A DNA stretch of 64,000 nucleotides from Psychroserpens algicola (GTDB taxonomy: Bacteria; Bacteroidota; Bacteroidia; Flavobacteriales; Flavobacteriaceae). The translations under genes and the position numbers were made by a program. The stretch covers positions 186,001 to 250,000 of the forward strand of contig NZ_JACNMJ010000001.1 of the NCBI RefSeq assembly GCF_014526325.1, read 5' to 3'. Under the pieces are notes generated by a model, which was given only the letters and a program-made list of their open reading frames with translations, was not told the origin of the DNA and made no database searches. Positions 42,267-52,363 of the stretch are shown here, piece by piece. How positions within the stretch are numbered: the first letter of the stretch is position 1; every line of letters begins with the position of its first letter.

Positions 42267-43076
42267 ATGCAATTTAATACAACACTTTTATTTATAATCT
42301 TTTTTTTAACAAACTCCTGTTATTCAGGAAAGCTCACACCTCTTGCCGATTTACCTTCTGGATTGAAAGAAATTTCAGCGATTGAAAAAACGTCAAAATC
42401 AGATATATTATGGGTTATTGAAGATGCTGGTAATAACAATCATTTGTACGGACTGGATGCAAAAGTTAAGATTACTAAGGATATTGAAATAGAAAATGTA
42501 CAAAATATAGACTGGGAAGATTTAACTTCAGATACTGACGGAAACATCTACATAGGTGACTTTGGTAACAACTCAAAAAAACGAAAGAATTTTGCCATAT
42601 ATAAAGTTTCACATCCTGAAAATGCTGAGTCTTCAGCTAAGGCTGAAGTTATTAGTTTTAAACTTCCAAAGGATATGAAATCTGAAGATTTTGAATCTTT
42701 TTTCCTTTATAATGATGCCTTTTATATGTTCAGCAAAGACCATAAAAAATGTGAACTTATAAAAGTTCCAAATCAGGTTGGAGATCATGTAGCCGAGTAC
42801 ATTTCCGAAGTAAAACTTAAAGGAAAAAAAACAAAAGTAACTTCAGCAGATATAAGTCAAGATGGTAAAACTGTTGTCTTGCTAAATCATGATAAACTGT
42901 GGAAACTTAGTGATTTTGCTTCTGATGATTTTTTTAGTGGAACCATTGAAGCCATGGCGTTTGAACATGAGTCTCAAAAAGAAGGCATCAATATATTAGA
43001 CTCTAATGAAGTCCTTATAACAGATGAAAAAACGAAACATGAAGGCGGAAAACTTTACCTGTTTGGCCTAGATTGA
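42267..43076 (+). CDS. Putative exported lipoprotein of unknown function, propeller-like
   Basis: 269 aa. N-terminal hydrophobic segment with NSC (Cys18) as a possible lipobox. The mature protein shows blade-like repeats: DILWVIEDAGNNNHLYGLD, NIYIGDFGNNSKKRKNFAIYKV, TSADISQDGKTVVLLNHDKLWKL. The DxGxxxxxxY-type strands suggest a beta-propeller that senses or scaffolds. Divergent from the GDPD operon and converges with the cyclase-like gene. Confidence 0.65.
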   Translation: MQFNTTLLFIIFFLTNSCYSGKLTPLADLPSGLKEISAIEKTSKSDILWVIEDAGNNNHLYGLDAKVKITKDIEIENVQNIDWEDLTSDTDGNIYIGDFGNNSKKRKNFAIYKVSHPENAESSAKAEVISFKLPKDMKSEDFESFFLYNDAFYMFSKDHKKCELIKVPNQVGDHVAEYISEVKLKGKKTKVTSADISQDGKTVVLLNHDKLWKLSDFASDDFFSGTIEAMAFEHESQKEGINILDSNEVLITDEKTKHEGGKLYLFGLD

Positions 43077-43095
43077 TTGCAATCGAAACTTCGAA

Positions 43096-43695
43096 TCATT
43101 CTAAAAGTTTACGCATTTTTACATAACTATAATTGATATCGCCTAAATGCTTATAGCGTTCGCCTTCATCTTGTAAATCTCCCCAACCAAAATTGCGTTT
43201 TATTACTTCATCTTTGTATTGATTTAATACCTGTTCTGAAATGAGCAAGTATTCGTCTTCTTTGATATCGTTTTTGAGCAAACGATGAGCAATAATCACA
43301 TCTTCACCCATAAGTTTAATACGGTTTCCTATTTGAACAGACTCCACATTTTTTCCAAAGTGAAGAATAATTTTCAACCCAAGTTTTGGTACTTGATCAA
43401 TACCACGCTCGTCACTGTATTGCTGAGACAACACCTCTAATTGCTGATAAAATTGAGTGAAAAACGATTTACATTGATTTATTAAATCCTGAAAAGGAGG
43501 TAGTGGCCCTTTTTTAAAGAACAAAATCGCATCGCCTTCAATTTCGGAGACTCGTAACCCAATTTCGTTGGCATAGATAATTTTATTTAAGAGTGCTGGA
43601 ATAACTTTAGCACTTAGTTCGATATTGGTATCACTCATAAAACGCGTAAATCCGCTGATATCAGGAATACAAATTAATGTTGGATTAGAAGCCAT
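43096..43695 (-). CDS. DUF2652, class III nucleotidyl-cyclase-like protein
   Basis: 199 aa. CIPDISGFTRFMS (Asp12) and SEIEGDAILFF (Asp55) match the two metal-binding aspartates of class III nucleotidyl cyclases, and GIDQVPKLGLKIILHFGKNVESVQIGNRIKLMGEDVIIAHRLL matches the second half of the cyclase fold in order. The family is usually listed as DUF2652, uncharacterised. Last gene of a (-) strand run after the phosphoesterase fusion and DUF2254 genes. Whether it makes a cyclic nucleotide is untested. Confidence 0.8.
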   Translation of the reverse strand: MASNPTLICIPDISGFTRFMSDTNIELSAKVIPALLNKIIYANEIGLRVSEIEGDAILFFKKGPLPPFQDLINQCKSFFTQFYQQLEVLSQQYSDERGIDQVPKLGLKIILHFGKNVESVQIGNRIKLMGEDVIIAHRLLKNDIKEDEYLLISEQVLNQYKDEVIKRNFGWGDLQDEGERYKHLGDINYSYVKMRKLLE

Positions 43696-43716
43696 AATGG
43701 TCTTTTATAATAAGGT

Positions 43717-44994
43717 TTAAGTATGTATAAGCATTTGCTTAACTAGTTTTATATCGGCTTCATTTTTCAAACTTTCAGTAGCATCTTCAACAAGGTTATT
43801 TAGCTCTTGCTCAATAGCAGTTTTATAGCTTTCTATTTTAAACTCTTCACGGGTTTTAAGAAAATTTAGCATCAAAACGAGTCTTTGTACGATAATCACA
43901 TCATGTTTACAGTAGGTTCTCAAAGCTGCCATGACCTGAAATAACAGATCTTTAAAATCAACCGAATTGATTTTTAAAACAGGTACTTCATCAGAATCAC
44001 AAACGATATTAGTGTCATACTTTTGAAGCCTAATTGCAAATAACTCAGTTAAATAATCAATGGCATTAATTGCCGTTCCAGGATCATTTATTCCTGGAGA
44101 CATCGCTTTTACTGCAATTTCTGAAATCTGTTTAAAGGCGAGTAAATAATTATCTTCAACCAGTTCACTTCTTGAAAAATGAAATGCGCTACAAACTTCT
44201 TCTATCACATCATCATCCAATTTCTCACTCGATTTAGCTAAAGGTAAGCCTTTTAATACGTACCTACCTTTAATAGGCATAATTTCTAATTTGAAATTTT
44301 TAGAATGGGAAATATCCTTAAGTGCATTGATATTTAAATCTTGAAAATAGCCTGACGTGTTTGAATAAATGACGTTCCAATCAGAAGTATCTTCAAAATC
44401 TGTATTTGATTGCGACTCGATAAGAATTTGCAATCTACATTTAGCGGTTTCAAAGATGCGGTCCATGATGTTATTAACCTGGATTTCCTGAGATATAGAA
44501 TGTATAAAATATATAAAAGCTGCCAGGCAGCATGTCATTGCAAAAATAGCCAAGAGTACAGAAAATCCAGGCAACTGGTATTTATTACCATCGGGTTCTA
44601 TTGACACCAAAGTAAAAATGCAATACAGTAAGGTAAAATTATAGACACCAAGTATAATTTGATGTCTTCTATTGGAAATTAAACCGGGTAGGATTCTCGG
44701 AGAAAAATTACTTGAGGCCTGATTGAGTAATATCATTACCATTGAAAAACTAAAGACCATTATTGAAATCAAACCTGCTATAAACGTAGTGAGCAGGTTT
44801 CTTGCGGTTTCGGTATCATTTACCACCAAAACAGGTGCATTTTCAAGTAAGTATTTAGAAATTCCTTTACTTTCTAAATAAAACATTATAAAGGCGAATA
44901 GCAGTCCGACAAGACTCAATACCGAAGGATAGAACGCTATTTTGCTTTCGAGTTTAAAGATGTATGATAATGTCGAACTAATATAGCGTTTCAT
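43717..44994 (-). CDS. DUF2254 membrane protein
   Basis: 425 aa, four membrane segments in the first 165 residues (SVLSLVGLLFAFIMFY, TFIAGLISIMVFSFSMVMILL, NFTLLYCIFTLV, LLAIFAMTCCLAAFIYFIH), then a cytosolic part of about 260 residues with SPGINDPGTAINAIDYL, the best-conserved stretch of DUF2254. Function unknown in the family. It lies 5 bp after the phosphoesterase/barrel fusion gene and 21 bp before the cyclase-like gene. Confidence 0.85.
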   Translation of the reverse strand: MKRYISSTLSYIFKLESKIAFYPSVLSLVGLLFAFIMFYLESKGISKYLLENAPVLVVNDTETARNLLTTFIAGLISIMVFSFSMVMILLNQASSNFSPRILPGLISNRRHQIILGVYNFTLLYCIFTLVSIEPDGNKYQLPGFSVLLAIFAMTCCLAAFIYFIHSISQEIQVNNIMDRIFETAKCRLQILIESQSNTDFEDTSDWNVIYSNTSGYFQDLNINALKDISHSKNFKLEIMPIKGRYVLKGLPLAKSSEKLDDDVIEEVCSAFHFSRSELVEDNYLLAFKQISEIAVKAMSPGINDPGTAINAIDYLTELFAIRLQKYDTNIVCDSDEVPVLKINSVDFKDLLFQVMAALRTYCKHDVIIVQRLVLMLNFLKTREEFKIESYKTAIEQELNNLVEDATESLKNEADIKLVKQMLIHT

Positions 44995-44999
44995 CAGAC

Positions 45000-47900
45000 T
45001 TAGAAATTAAGTCCAAATCCAAACGAGAATCGCAGACCTTCGGTACTGTTAAAGAGGTTAAATGTTCCTGAAAGGCTATCGGCAGCTGTTATCCAAAATC
45101 CACCACCATAATCGTTGTGCCATTTATCTGAAAAATCGCCTTTTATCCAAACACGACCAACATCAAATCCACCAAAGACTCCAATTTGAAGTGGTAAGGT
45201 TTTCGTTTTGAACGACTCAAAACTATAGCGTAAATCAGCACTACCTACAAAAGAATTTTTTCCTGTAAAACGTTCGGTTCTGTAACCTCGCAATCCATTT
45301 CTACCTCCAATATTTGCCGCCTGGTAGAACACCAAATCATCTCCTACTCTAACTTGTAATCTTGCGTCAGTTTTTAAAACCAGTTTTCGGTTTCGGCTTA
45401 ATGCGTTGTAAAAACCTAAATTTGAATTTAAATAACCATAGGTATTTTTAGTATCCTTAAATTCGGTTTTACCACCAACATTAATTAAAAATGTCATACC
45501 TCTAGTAGGATTGAGTTTATTATCAAAACTTGCATATTTATACTCGGCTTCTAAGGCACCAAAGAGACGTCTTTCATAAAATTCTTCAAATGACGACGGC
45601 ACTAAATCGGTTATAAATCGATTGTCAGTATCTTCTATTTCAATGGCTTCAAAAATGGCTCTAAATCCATAATCACTACCAAAATTTCCTTTTTTCAGAA
45701 TTCCGGCTTTAGCCATATAAATACTTGTTTTGACTCGGTTATAATCGAGATCTAATTCATCGTCTAAATTTTCAGTTTCATTTCCGTAGCCAAAAAAGTT
45801 ATTGGTGAAATTTTCAGATGTAAACTGACCACCTACATGCAAGTTCCAATCATTCATGATATTAGCAAACTCACCATCATACAAAAGTGAAAACCCGCTG
45901 GTAGCAAAAAAATAGCCTCCTCTAAAACGGTGTTGCTGAGAATAAGGATTGCGCTGAAATCCTTTTTTAGTTTTTACAAATTGTAAGCCCAGAGACACAC
46001 CATCGTCAGGATTGAATCCAATGGCAGGTGTAATGACACCAGTATTTACAATATTTTTTTGATAATCAAAAAGATTGAGTTTATAGATATCGGTTAGCCT
46101 GATTGTTCCGCCTTTATTTTCTTTAATAGTATTAGGTTTACTTTCGTGATCATAGACTTTAACTCTTCGACCAGATGTAATGATATAGGTGTCATTTTCC
46201 TGTCCGCCAATAAGTCTTGTAAAAATGAGATTATTCGCTTTTCCGGTAACTTCAAAAATATCTTTGTCGTCTAAACCGTAAATCCAAAGCTCTTTAGTGA
46301 CATCTTTGTTAAACGTTTTATCAACGATAACTTCCCCTTTTTCGCCATCTATAATCCTCGATATTTTAACATGGGTTTCGTTATCGCCAATTCTGGTAAC
46401 TTCGATATAATCATCTTTATCAGTACCTGTCAGAATAACCAGTTCGTTTAATACTTGATAATATCTGGCAGCGATATCCAGTAAATTAGCACGTCTTCCT
46501 CTAAGCTTCTTTTTTATATCTTCTAAGGTTTCATCCTGTACAGCTTCAGGAACTTTTGAGAAGGCTTTTTCAATGACTTCATCTGTTATATGTTCCTGTA
46601 AAAACTTAGCATGTTCTAACCATTTTTCTTTGGTTGACTGCTGAACCATGACTCGGTCTAGTTTTATTCCGGCAGCATTCATCCACTCAATATCTTTTAA
46701 CTCTTCATCATAAACCTGCAATTGTTTAGTAGAACCTGAAATAATTCGCATCACATCTAATAAGGCACCATCAAAATTAGAGAATACCTGATCTCTGTCT
46801 CTAGGTATTGGGCGATACCACTTATCGCCATTTTCCTGATCAAATTGTGCCCAACGCCATTGGTCCTGATGTCGATCCCAGTCACCAATAAGCATATCAA
46901 ATAAACGAGCTCTTACATAGGCATTTTCATCAATTTTATATTTTTCATCCTCTCTAACTTTTTCAATAATATCGTGAGTGCTTTCAATATCATCGGCATA
47001 ACCAAAGTTACGCTCATCTGTATAATTTTCTTCAGGACGCTCTTCAATCATATACAATTCATCACCATAGTCATTATTGTATTTTCCTAGATGCTTATGC
47101 TTTGGTATATAATAAATTTTTGGGTTAGTGTGATATATTTGTGCAGCATCTGATAAATCAGGAACAGCCATAAATGCATAAGGATGAGCAGCAGTATAAA
47201 AATCTTGTATTAATCCTTCAACGGCAGTTTTTTCAAATTCATCTTCAATATAAGTATCTTTAAACACTACGGCTTGCAGATATTGCGTTGCACTCTTTTT
47301 TAAGGCACGCATATTGAGTTCTCGCCCATCTTTGGTTTTTAAACGTATAGATCGTGTTTGATGACCTCCACCTGCTCTAACGACTTCAAGTCCGCCATAT
47401 AGAGTATCTAATGTTGCAACTTTGGCTGTAACTGTCGTACTGTATATATCACGATAATGGTCACCCCAAACAGATTCAAAAAATCTCGATTTATCGGTAG
47501 CTTCTTTAGTATAAATCGATGTTTCTATTTCCTGCGGAAATGTATCTGGCAGTTTAGATACATCATAGTTTTTTGTAGGTTCATAAATTTCTTTAGCGAA
47601 AAGTCGTTTAGGCTGCCCGTTTTCTTCACCATAGATGCTTACCCAACTACTACCATCTTTAAAAACAGTTAACTCAGCAAATCCTTGTTTTCCGTAAGAA
47701 AAGAGTCCGTTATGACTTAATTGAGCAAAGGATTCTTTTGCTCCAGAACCTGATACAATTTGCTTGATCTGTTCGTTTTCAATATACTGAAGTGTATGCT
47801 CATGTCCTGAAACGAAAATTAGATTATTGGCATCAAAAGCTAAAGTTTCAAGACGCTTCATTAGCTTGTTATATCGTTCATTAAATCGATCTTGAATAGA

Positions 47901-48707
47901 CACGCCACCTTGTGTTCTAATTTGTGCAATTAGAGATGCAAAAATCGGCACTGGAATTTTACTTTGAGTTGGATACAAGTGCTTTTTAGCAGCATAGTAA
48001 CCACCATGAACACCATTAGTGTACATAGGATGGTGCATTGCAAATACGATTGTTTTGTTTTGAGCTTTTTTTATCTCGCCTTCAATCTCTTCGAAAAAAC
48101 GTTCTCTGGTTTTGATTTCACACTCATCATTTATCGTGGGATTCTTATTCCAGTTTTCAAGATACCATTGGGTATCTATTGCTATTAACTGAATTGTTTC
48201 ACCAACATCGATACTTTCTAAAGGACAACCATTTTCTGGTTGAAACGTGTTTTTACCGAGAGCATCTTCAATATATTTTTCTTGTCGCTTAAGCCCTTTT
48301 AGTTTATCGGCATACCAATCGTGATTTCCCGGAATAAATAATACCTCTCCTTTAAAGTCTTTAACAGCTTTTATTTGACCGTTGAGCGCATTTTCGGCCT
48401 CGCTTCTTCCCGCTGAATTCTTAGATGGCAAACCATCTGGATAAATGTTGTCTCCCAGAAAAATAGCATAATCATCTTCTGTATTTTTGTTAACAATATG
48501 GTTTTGTAAAGCAGTTAAAGCTTTAGACATACCGCCTTGAGGTGATTTTCCAGCATCTCCAATGAGATAAAATGTTCTATCTATCTCTTTATCTGGCATG
48601 GTTGCCTCTGCGCTACCTTCTTCTTTATATTGCGCTTTATAGGTTGCACAGGCGTTTATAAAAAAACTGATGATAAAAAGTGTGATTAATTTCTTAAAGT
48701 TGGTCAT
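45000..48707 (-). CDS. Outer-membrane fusion: metallophosphoesterase, kinase-like middle domain, BamA-type barrel
   Basis: 1235 aa lipoprotein (INAC, Cys20). Residues about 44-320: metallophosphoesterase with LIGDAG (Asp51), LGDNIYP (86), PGNHDWY (127), MHHPMY (225) and SGHEH (300). Residues about 440-660: a middle region that reads like an atypical protein-kinase fold, with RAGGGHQTRS (444-453), MRALKK (466-471), an ELYMIEERPEE hinge (550-560), GDWDRHQDQW (608-617) and IPRDRDQVF (634-642). Residues about 885-1235: strands ending FSFGFGLNF, a surface-antigen/BamA-type barrel. The outer parts are clear; the kinase-like reading is my inference. The stem 7 bp upstream of the gene is the egtD terminator region. 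Confidence 0.8.
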   Translation of the reverse strand: MTNFKKLITLFIISFFINACATYKAQYKEEGSAEATMPDKEIDRTFYLIGDAGKSPQGGMSKALTALQNHIVNKNTEDDYAIFLGDNIYPDGLPSKNSAGRSEAENALNGQIKAVKDFKGEVLFIPGNHDWYADKLKGLKRQEKYIEDALGKNTFQPENGCPLESIDVGETIQLIAIDTQWYLENWNKNPTINDECEIKTRERFFEEIEGEIKKAQNKTIVFAMHHPMYTNGVHGGYYAAKKHLYPTQSKIPVPIFASLIAQIRTQGGVSIQDRFNERYNKLMKRLETLAFDANNLIFVSGHEHTLQYIENEQIKQIVSGSGAKESFAQLSHNGLFSYGKQGFAELTVFKDGSSWVSIYGEENGQPKRLFAKEIYEPTKNYDVSKLPDTFPQEIETSIYTKEATDKSRFFESVWGDHYRDIYSTTVTAKVATLDTLYGGLEVVRAGGGHQTRSIRLKTKDGRELNMRALKKSATQYLQAVVFKDTYIEDEFEKTAVEGLIQDFYTAAHPYAFMAVPDLSDAAQIYHTNPKIYYIPKHKHLGKYNNDYGDELYMIEERPEENYTDERNFGYADDIESTHDIIEKVREDEKYKIDENAYVRARLFDMLIGDWDRHQDQWRWAQFDQENGDKWYRPIPRDRDQVFSNFDGALLDVMRIISGSTKQLQVYDEELKDIEWMNAAGIKLDRVMVQQSTKEKWLEHAKFLQEHITDEVIEKAFSKVPEAVQDETLEDIKKKLRGRRANLLDIAARYYQVLNELVILTGTDKDDYIEVTRIGDNETHVKISRIIDGEKGEVIVDKTFNKDVTKELWIYGLDDKDIFEVTGKANNLIFTRLIGGQENDTYIITSGRRVKVYDHESKPNTIKENKGGTIRLTDIYKLNLFDYQKNIVNTGVITPAIGFNPDDGVSLGLQFVKTKKGFQRNPYSQQHRFRGGYFFATSGFSLLYDGEFANIMNDWNLHVGGQFTSENFTNNFFGYGNETENLDDELDLDYNRVKTSIYMAKAGILKKGNFGSDYGFRAIFEAIEIEDTDNRFITDLVPSSFEEFYERRLFGALEAEYKYASFDNKLNPTRGMTFLINVGGKTEFKDTKNTYGYLNSNLGFYNALSRNRKLVLKTDARLQVRVGDDLVFYQAANIGGRNGLRGYRTERFTGKNSFVGSADLRYSFESFKTKTLPLQIGVFGGFDVGRVWIKGDFSDKWHNDYGGGFWITAADSLSGTFNLFNSTEGLRFSFGFGLNF

Positions 48708-48727
48708 TTTAGTTTAGTTTGAGTTAC

Positions 48728-48753
48728 AAAAAAAAGTATTCTATTTAATACTT
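48728..48753 (-). terminator. Terminator of the selO-egtD operon
   Basis: AAGTATT (48734-48740), CTATTT, AATACTT (48747-48753); on the minus strand the stem is followed by a T run to 48728. It lies 29 bp after the egtD stop and 20 bp upstream of the next (-) gene. Confidence 0.8.
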
Positions 48754-48782
48754 ATTATCTGTATCCCTAAAGATATTGATTC

Positions 48783-49727
48783 TTAAGCTAATTTTTCCCA
48801 AAGACTATCTGTAAAATAATGCTTACAATCTAAAAAATGATGTTTGACGCTAAAATTGGCTTTATGAGCTAAAATCTCAATTTCAGAAAGCGCATACTTT
48901 TTTGAAAGTTCTGTCCATATCAATTCATTTTGCTTAAAATGTATTGAAGTGTTCAAAGTGTTGATATGAACTGTTTGCGCTTTTAAACTTACAATATAAC
49001 TTTTCACCTCGCCATTTAAGGGGTTATAATGACAATAAAAATCAAAATCATCAATTTTAAAATCGGCATCAAACTCTCTGTTAATTCTAATTAATAAGTT
49101 TAGATTAAATCGTTTTGTAATACCCAATGAATCATAATAAGCATTGTGAATAGTGATTGGGTTTTTCTTTAAATCCAAACCAATAAGTAGCTTATCATTA
49201 CTATTCATATTATCATTAAAAAGTTGTAGAAGCTGACTCGCTTTTTCTTCAGAGTAGTTTCCAATATTACTTCCTAAAAACAATAACAGACTTGGTATTT
49301 TATGCTCTGAAGTTTCACGTAATATCTCAAAATAATCACCAACCTTTGGCTGTAGAGATAATTTAGGTAAACGCTCTTTTAACTTTTCAGAAAGTAAGGT
49401 GATGGCTTCTTGAGAAATATCGATAGGCACATAATTAAATGGTATGTCTTTATTCACTAAATACTCTAGCAGTTTAAACGTTTTTAAACCATCTCCAGCT
49501 CCGAGTTCAATGATATTAAAAGCTTGATTAAATCCTAGAGCCTCAACAATTTGCTGAGCCTGGAGTGAAAGAATTTCAAATTCTGAATCGGTAAGATAAT
49601 ATTCAGGCATTTGCATTATTTCCTGAAAAATACGGCTTCCATTATCATCATAAAAATACTTTGAAGATAGATACTTGTTTTTGGCCGTTAAACCTTCTAT
49701 AATGTCTTTTGCAAATGTATTGTTCAT
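48783..49727 (-). CDS. egtD: L-histidine N-alpha-methyltransferase (EgtD)
   Basis: 314 aa. Methyltransf_33/EgtD features: KYFYDDNGSRIFQEIMQMPEYYLTDSE at the N-terminus with the histidine-binding Tyr, IIELGAGDGLKT as the SAM loop and LLFLGSNIGNYSEEKA. It trimethylates histidine to hercynine, the first step of ergothioneine synthesis. Follows egtB by 1 bp. Terminator downstream. Confidence 0.9.
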   Translation of the reverse strand: MNNTFAKDIIEGLTAKNKYLSSKYFYDDNGSRIFQEIMQMPEYYLTDSEFEILSLQAQQIVEALGFNQAFNIIELGAGDGLKTFKLLEYLVNKDIPFNYVPIDISQEAITLLSEKLKERLPKLSLQPKVGDYFEILRETSEHKIPSLLLFLGSNIGNYSEEKASQLLQLFNDNMNSNDKLLIGLDLKKNPITIHNAYYDSLGITKRFNLNLLIRINREFDADFKIDDFDFYCHYNPLNGEVKSYIVSLKAQTVHINTLNTSIHFKQNELIWTELSKKYALSEIEILAHKANFSVKHHFLDCKHYFTDSLWEKLA

Positions 49728-49728
49728 A

Positions 49729-50874
49729 TTATTTTACGAGTCTGATTCCTGAAAATTGCCATCTCATTTCTGGATGAAAAAAATTGCGATATGTTGGTCT
49801 GCTATGACCTTCGGCTGTAGCTACTGAAGCTCCTCTAAGCACCATTTGGTTAATCATAAACTTGCCATTGTATTCGCCTAAAGCACCTGGTGCTTTTGAA
49901 AAATTCGGGTAAGGCAAATAGGCGCTATTGGTCCATTCCCAAAGTTGTCCGTAAGGAAATTGCTTTGAGGCTACTTCCCATTCAAATTCTGTAGGTAATC
50001 TCATGTGTTTCCATTCGGCAAAAGCATAAGCTTCATAAAAGCTAATGTGACTAACAAGTTGGTTAGGTTTAACTTCCTGAAAACCCTGAAGCGTATAATA
50101 ATGCCACTTACCTTCGATTTGATGCCAATATTCGGGAGCCTTAATATCGTTTTGCTGTATAAAGTCCCAACCTTCAGCATGCCATAAATTGAAATTTTTA
50201 TATCCACCTGCATCAATAAACTCCATATACGCTTTGTTGGTTACGAGTTGATCTGAAATCTCAAATTCGTGTAAAAACACCTTGTGATATCCCATTTCAT
50301 TATCATAACAAAAGGCATTGTTATCATGACCAATAGGATAAACCCCTTCAGAAATTTTTAACCATTTTGAAGGTTGTTCAATTTCAGTTAATTCTATCTT
50401 ATTTTCTATGGTAGGAAACGTTGGTTGATGTCCTAAAATATATTTGATGTCGTAGTAAAACAATTCTTGATGTTGCTGTTCGTGCTGAATCCCGAGTGTG
50501 ATAATATCTTTTATAGTTTCTGAAGGCTGAGTGTCTAAAAACAGAAGCATTTGTTCATCAACATACTTTCGGTAAGCGTACACCTCATCTACTGTTGGTC
50601 TTGTCATCAAGCCTCTGTTTGGCCGCAATACCCGAGTTCCTGCATTGTTGTAATAGCTATTAAATAAATAGGCGAAATCTTCATCAAAGACCTTATAATC
50701 AGGCATGAATTCGGAAAGTACGAATTGCTCAAAAAACCAGGTGCTATGTGCTAAATGCCATTTTGGCGGCGACACAAATACTTCAGGTTGCACCGAATAG
50801 TCTTCAGTTTTAAGGGTTTTACAAATAGTTACAAACCGTTTCCGAGTGTATATATACGAATCTTTTAATGTCAT
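49729..50874 (-). CDS. egtB: Ergothioneine biosynthesis sulfoxide synthase (EgtB-like)
   Basis: 381 aa. N-terminal DinB-like domain with WHLAHSTWF (His43) and QHEQQHQEL (His131, His135), the three-His iron site; C-terminal formylglycine-generating-enzyme domain (FCYDNEMGYHKV, YEAYAFAEWKHMRLPTEFEWE, LRGAS, RWQFSGIRLVK). It joins hercynine to a thiol by oxidation. Somewhat shorter than EgtB of actinobacteria (about 430). No EgtC or EgtE is seen, so the thiol donor may be cysteine directly or the C-S lyase lies elsewhere. Confidence 0.88.
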   Translation of the reverse strand: MTLKDSYIYTRKRFVTICKTLKTEDYSVQPEVFVSPPKWHLAHSTWFFEQFVLSEFMPDYKVFDEDFAYLFNSYYNNAGTRVLRPNRGLMTRPTVDEVYAYRKYVDEQMLLFLDTQPSETIKDIITLGIQHEQQHQELFYYDIKYILGHQPTFPTIENKIELTEIEQPSKWLKISEGVYPIGHDNNAFCYDNEMGYHKVFLHEFEISDQLVTNKAYMEFIDAGGYKNFNLWHAEGWDFIQQNDIKAPEYWHQIEGKWHYYTLQGFQEVKPNQLVSHISFYEAYAFAEWKHMRLPTEFEWEVASKQFPYGQLWEWTNSAYLPYPNFSKAPGALGEYNGKFMINQMVLRGASVATAEGHSRPTYRNFFHPEMRWQFSGIRLVK

Positions 50875-50895
50875 TGATATTTCTGAAACTATAAA

Positions 50896-52113
50896 TTAAA
50901 TAAGTTCTGTGTCGATAATAACTTCACTTTGCAATGTTTTATGAACAGGACATTTGGAAGCAATTTCTTTTAAGCGTTGTTTTTGAGACTCGTCTAAGTT
51001 ACCAATAAAAGTCAACTTTTTTGATAAATGATCTAATCGTGTTGGTTTTTCAAGATCTAACATTAAATCGTCACTGTGCTTTTTAGAATACGTAATATAG
51101 GCATACACTTCTTGTAAATCCCATTGTTTACGTTCTGCATATAATTTTAAGGTCATTACTGTACAAGCTGCCAAACCTGCACTAAGAAAATCATAAGGCG
51201 AAGGTCCAAAATCATCACCTCCAACCGAACTAGGCTCATCGGCAATGAAGCTATGCTTAGCCGTTTGAATGGTTGTTGTAAAATGATTTTCCTTTAAATC
51301 TAAATGTGCCACCAACTGTTCACCAGAGGTATCGAGCATGGTATTGTCTTGTTCTGGAAAATAGCGATTGACCCAACTTCCAATCATATCGCCTACATAC
51401 AAACTATCTTGAGTATTACTCAATAAATGATCGGCATTATCTAAACTTATAAAGCTCTTAGGGTGATGTGCGTTAACGTATAACTTTTCGGCATTTTTAA
51501 TTCCTACAATGGTATCAATTGGAGAATGTAAAATGAGTAATGGCTTTCGTAAGGATTTGACAATAGAAGGTAAATCAGTTTTATCAAAATCGGACACAAA
51601 GGCTTCATCAATCTTAAATGGGCGTCCGCCAATATTAACTTCTACTCTTCCTTTATCTTTAATTTCCTCTATACCATGAGAAAACAAATGTTTCACATGG
51701 CTCACACTTGCTGGAGCACCAACAGTCGCGACGGCTTTTACATTATCTAATTTAGATGCTGCAACTAAAACAGCTGCACCTCCCAGGGAATGTCCAACTA
51801 AAAGCGAAGGCGCTTGATACTCTGCTTTTAAAAAGTCGTTTACCGCTATTAAATCCTCAACATTAGCTGAAAAATGACTTTCGGCAAACTCACCTTCACT
51901 ACGTCCTAATCCCGTAAAATCAAAACGTACAACACCAAAACCATGTTGCGTTAATGCTCTGCTTATATTTTTCACAGCATTTAAGGAACTGCTACAAGTG
52001 AAACAATGCGCAAAAATGGCAAAGTGTTTTGGCTTTTGGTTTGCAGGTAATTCTAAATAAGCTTGAAGTTTAAGCCCTTTTTTATTTTCTATTTTAAGTC
52101 GTTCGTTATTCAT
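50896..52113 (-). CDS. Alpha/beta hydrolase fused to OsmC-family peroxidase domain
   Basis: 405 aa. Residues 1-250: alpha/beta hydrolase with FAHCFTCSS (oxyanion region), VGHSLGGAA (nucleophile Ser), [11 protein letters not shown] (Asp) and NADHLL (His). Residues about 270-405: OsmC domain with [29 protein letters not shown] (resolving Cys) and [11 protein letters not shown] (peroxidatic Cys). OsmC reduces organic peroxides with thiols, which suits a place beside ergothioneine genes. Overlaps the 85-aa gene by 8 bp. Confidence 0.88.
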   Translation of the reverse strand: MNNERLKIENKKGLKLQAYLELPANQKPKHFAIFAHCFTCSSSLNAVKNISRALTQHGFGVVRFDFTGLGRSEGEFAESHFSANVEDLIAVNDFLKAEYQAPSLLVGHSLGGAAVLVAASKLDNVKAVATVGAPASVSHVKHLFSHGIEEIKDKGRVEVNIGGRPFKIDEAFVSDFDKTDLPSIVKSLRKPLLILHSPIDTIVGIKNAEKLYVNAHHPKSFISLDNADHLLSNTQDSLYVGDMIGSWVNRYFPEQDNTMLDTSGEQLVAHLDLKENHFTTTIQTAKHSFIADEPSSVGGDDFGPSPYDFLSAGLAACTVMTLKLYAERKQWDLQEVYAYITYSKKHSDDLMLDLEKPTRLDHLSKKLTFIGNLDESQKQRLKEIASKCPVHKTLQSEVIIDTELI

Positions 52114-52363
52114 AAATCTTTTGGTAATTATTTAAAAATTGAATTACTTTTTCTTCTGGCATTTCACAAGGTTTTAATACTTGTTTATTCGACGTTATGT
52201 AATAATTAAAACTAATAACGTTGTTTCCAGATAATGCTTCGGCATAAATTTTTATACTTTTCCCCTCATTAAAATTGGTTCTGGTGACGCCATATTTTGT
52301 ATTCTGAAATATCACTTCACTATAACCTTCTGGCAATGCTTGAATTTGCTTTAACACAGACAT
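52106..52363 (-). CDS. Small conserved protein between selO and the OsmC fusion
   Basis: 85 aa, no signal or membrane segment. Pattern [22 protein letters not shown] then [20 protein letters not shown] and a helical end; it looks like a small beta-sheet with a C-terminal helix. Coupled at both ends (1-bp overlap with selO, 8 bp with the next). Function not recognised; membership of the thiol-redox operon is the only clue. Confidence 0.7.
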   Translation of the reverse strand: MSVLKQIQALPEGYSEVIFQNTKYGVTRTNFNEGKSIKIYAEALSGNNVISFNYYITSNKQVLKPCEMPEEKVIQFLNNYQKIYE

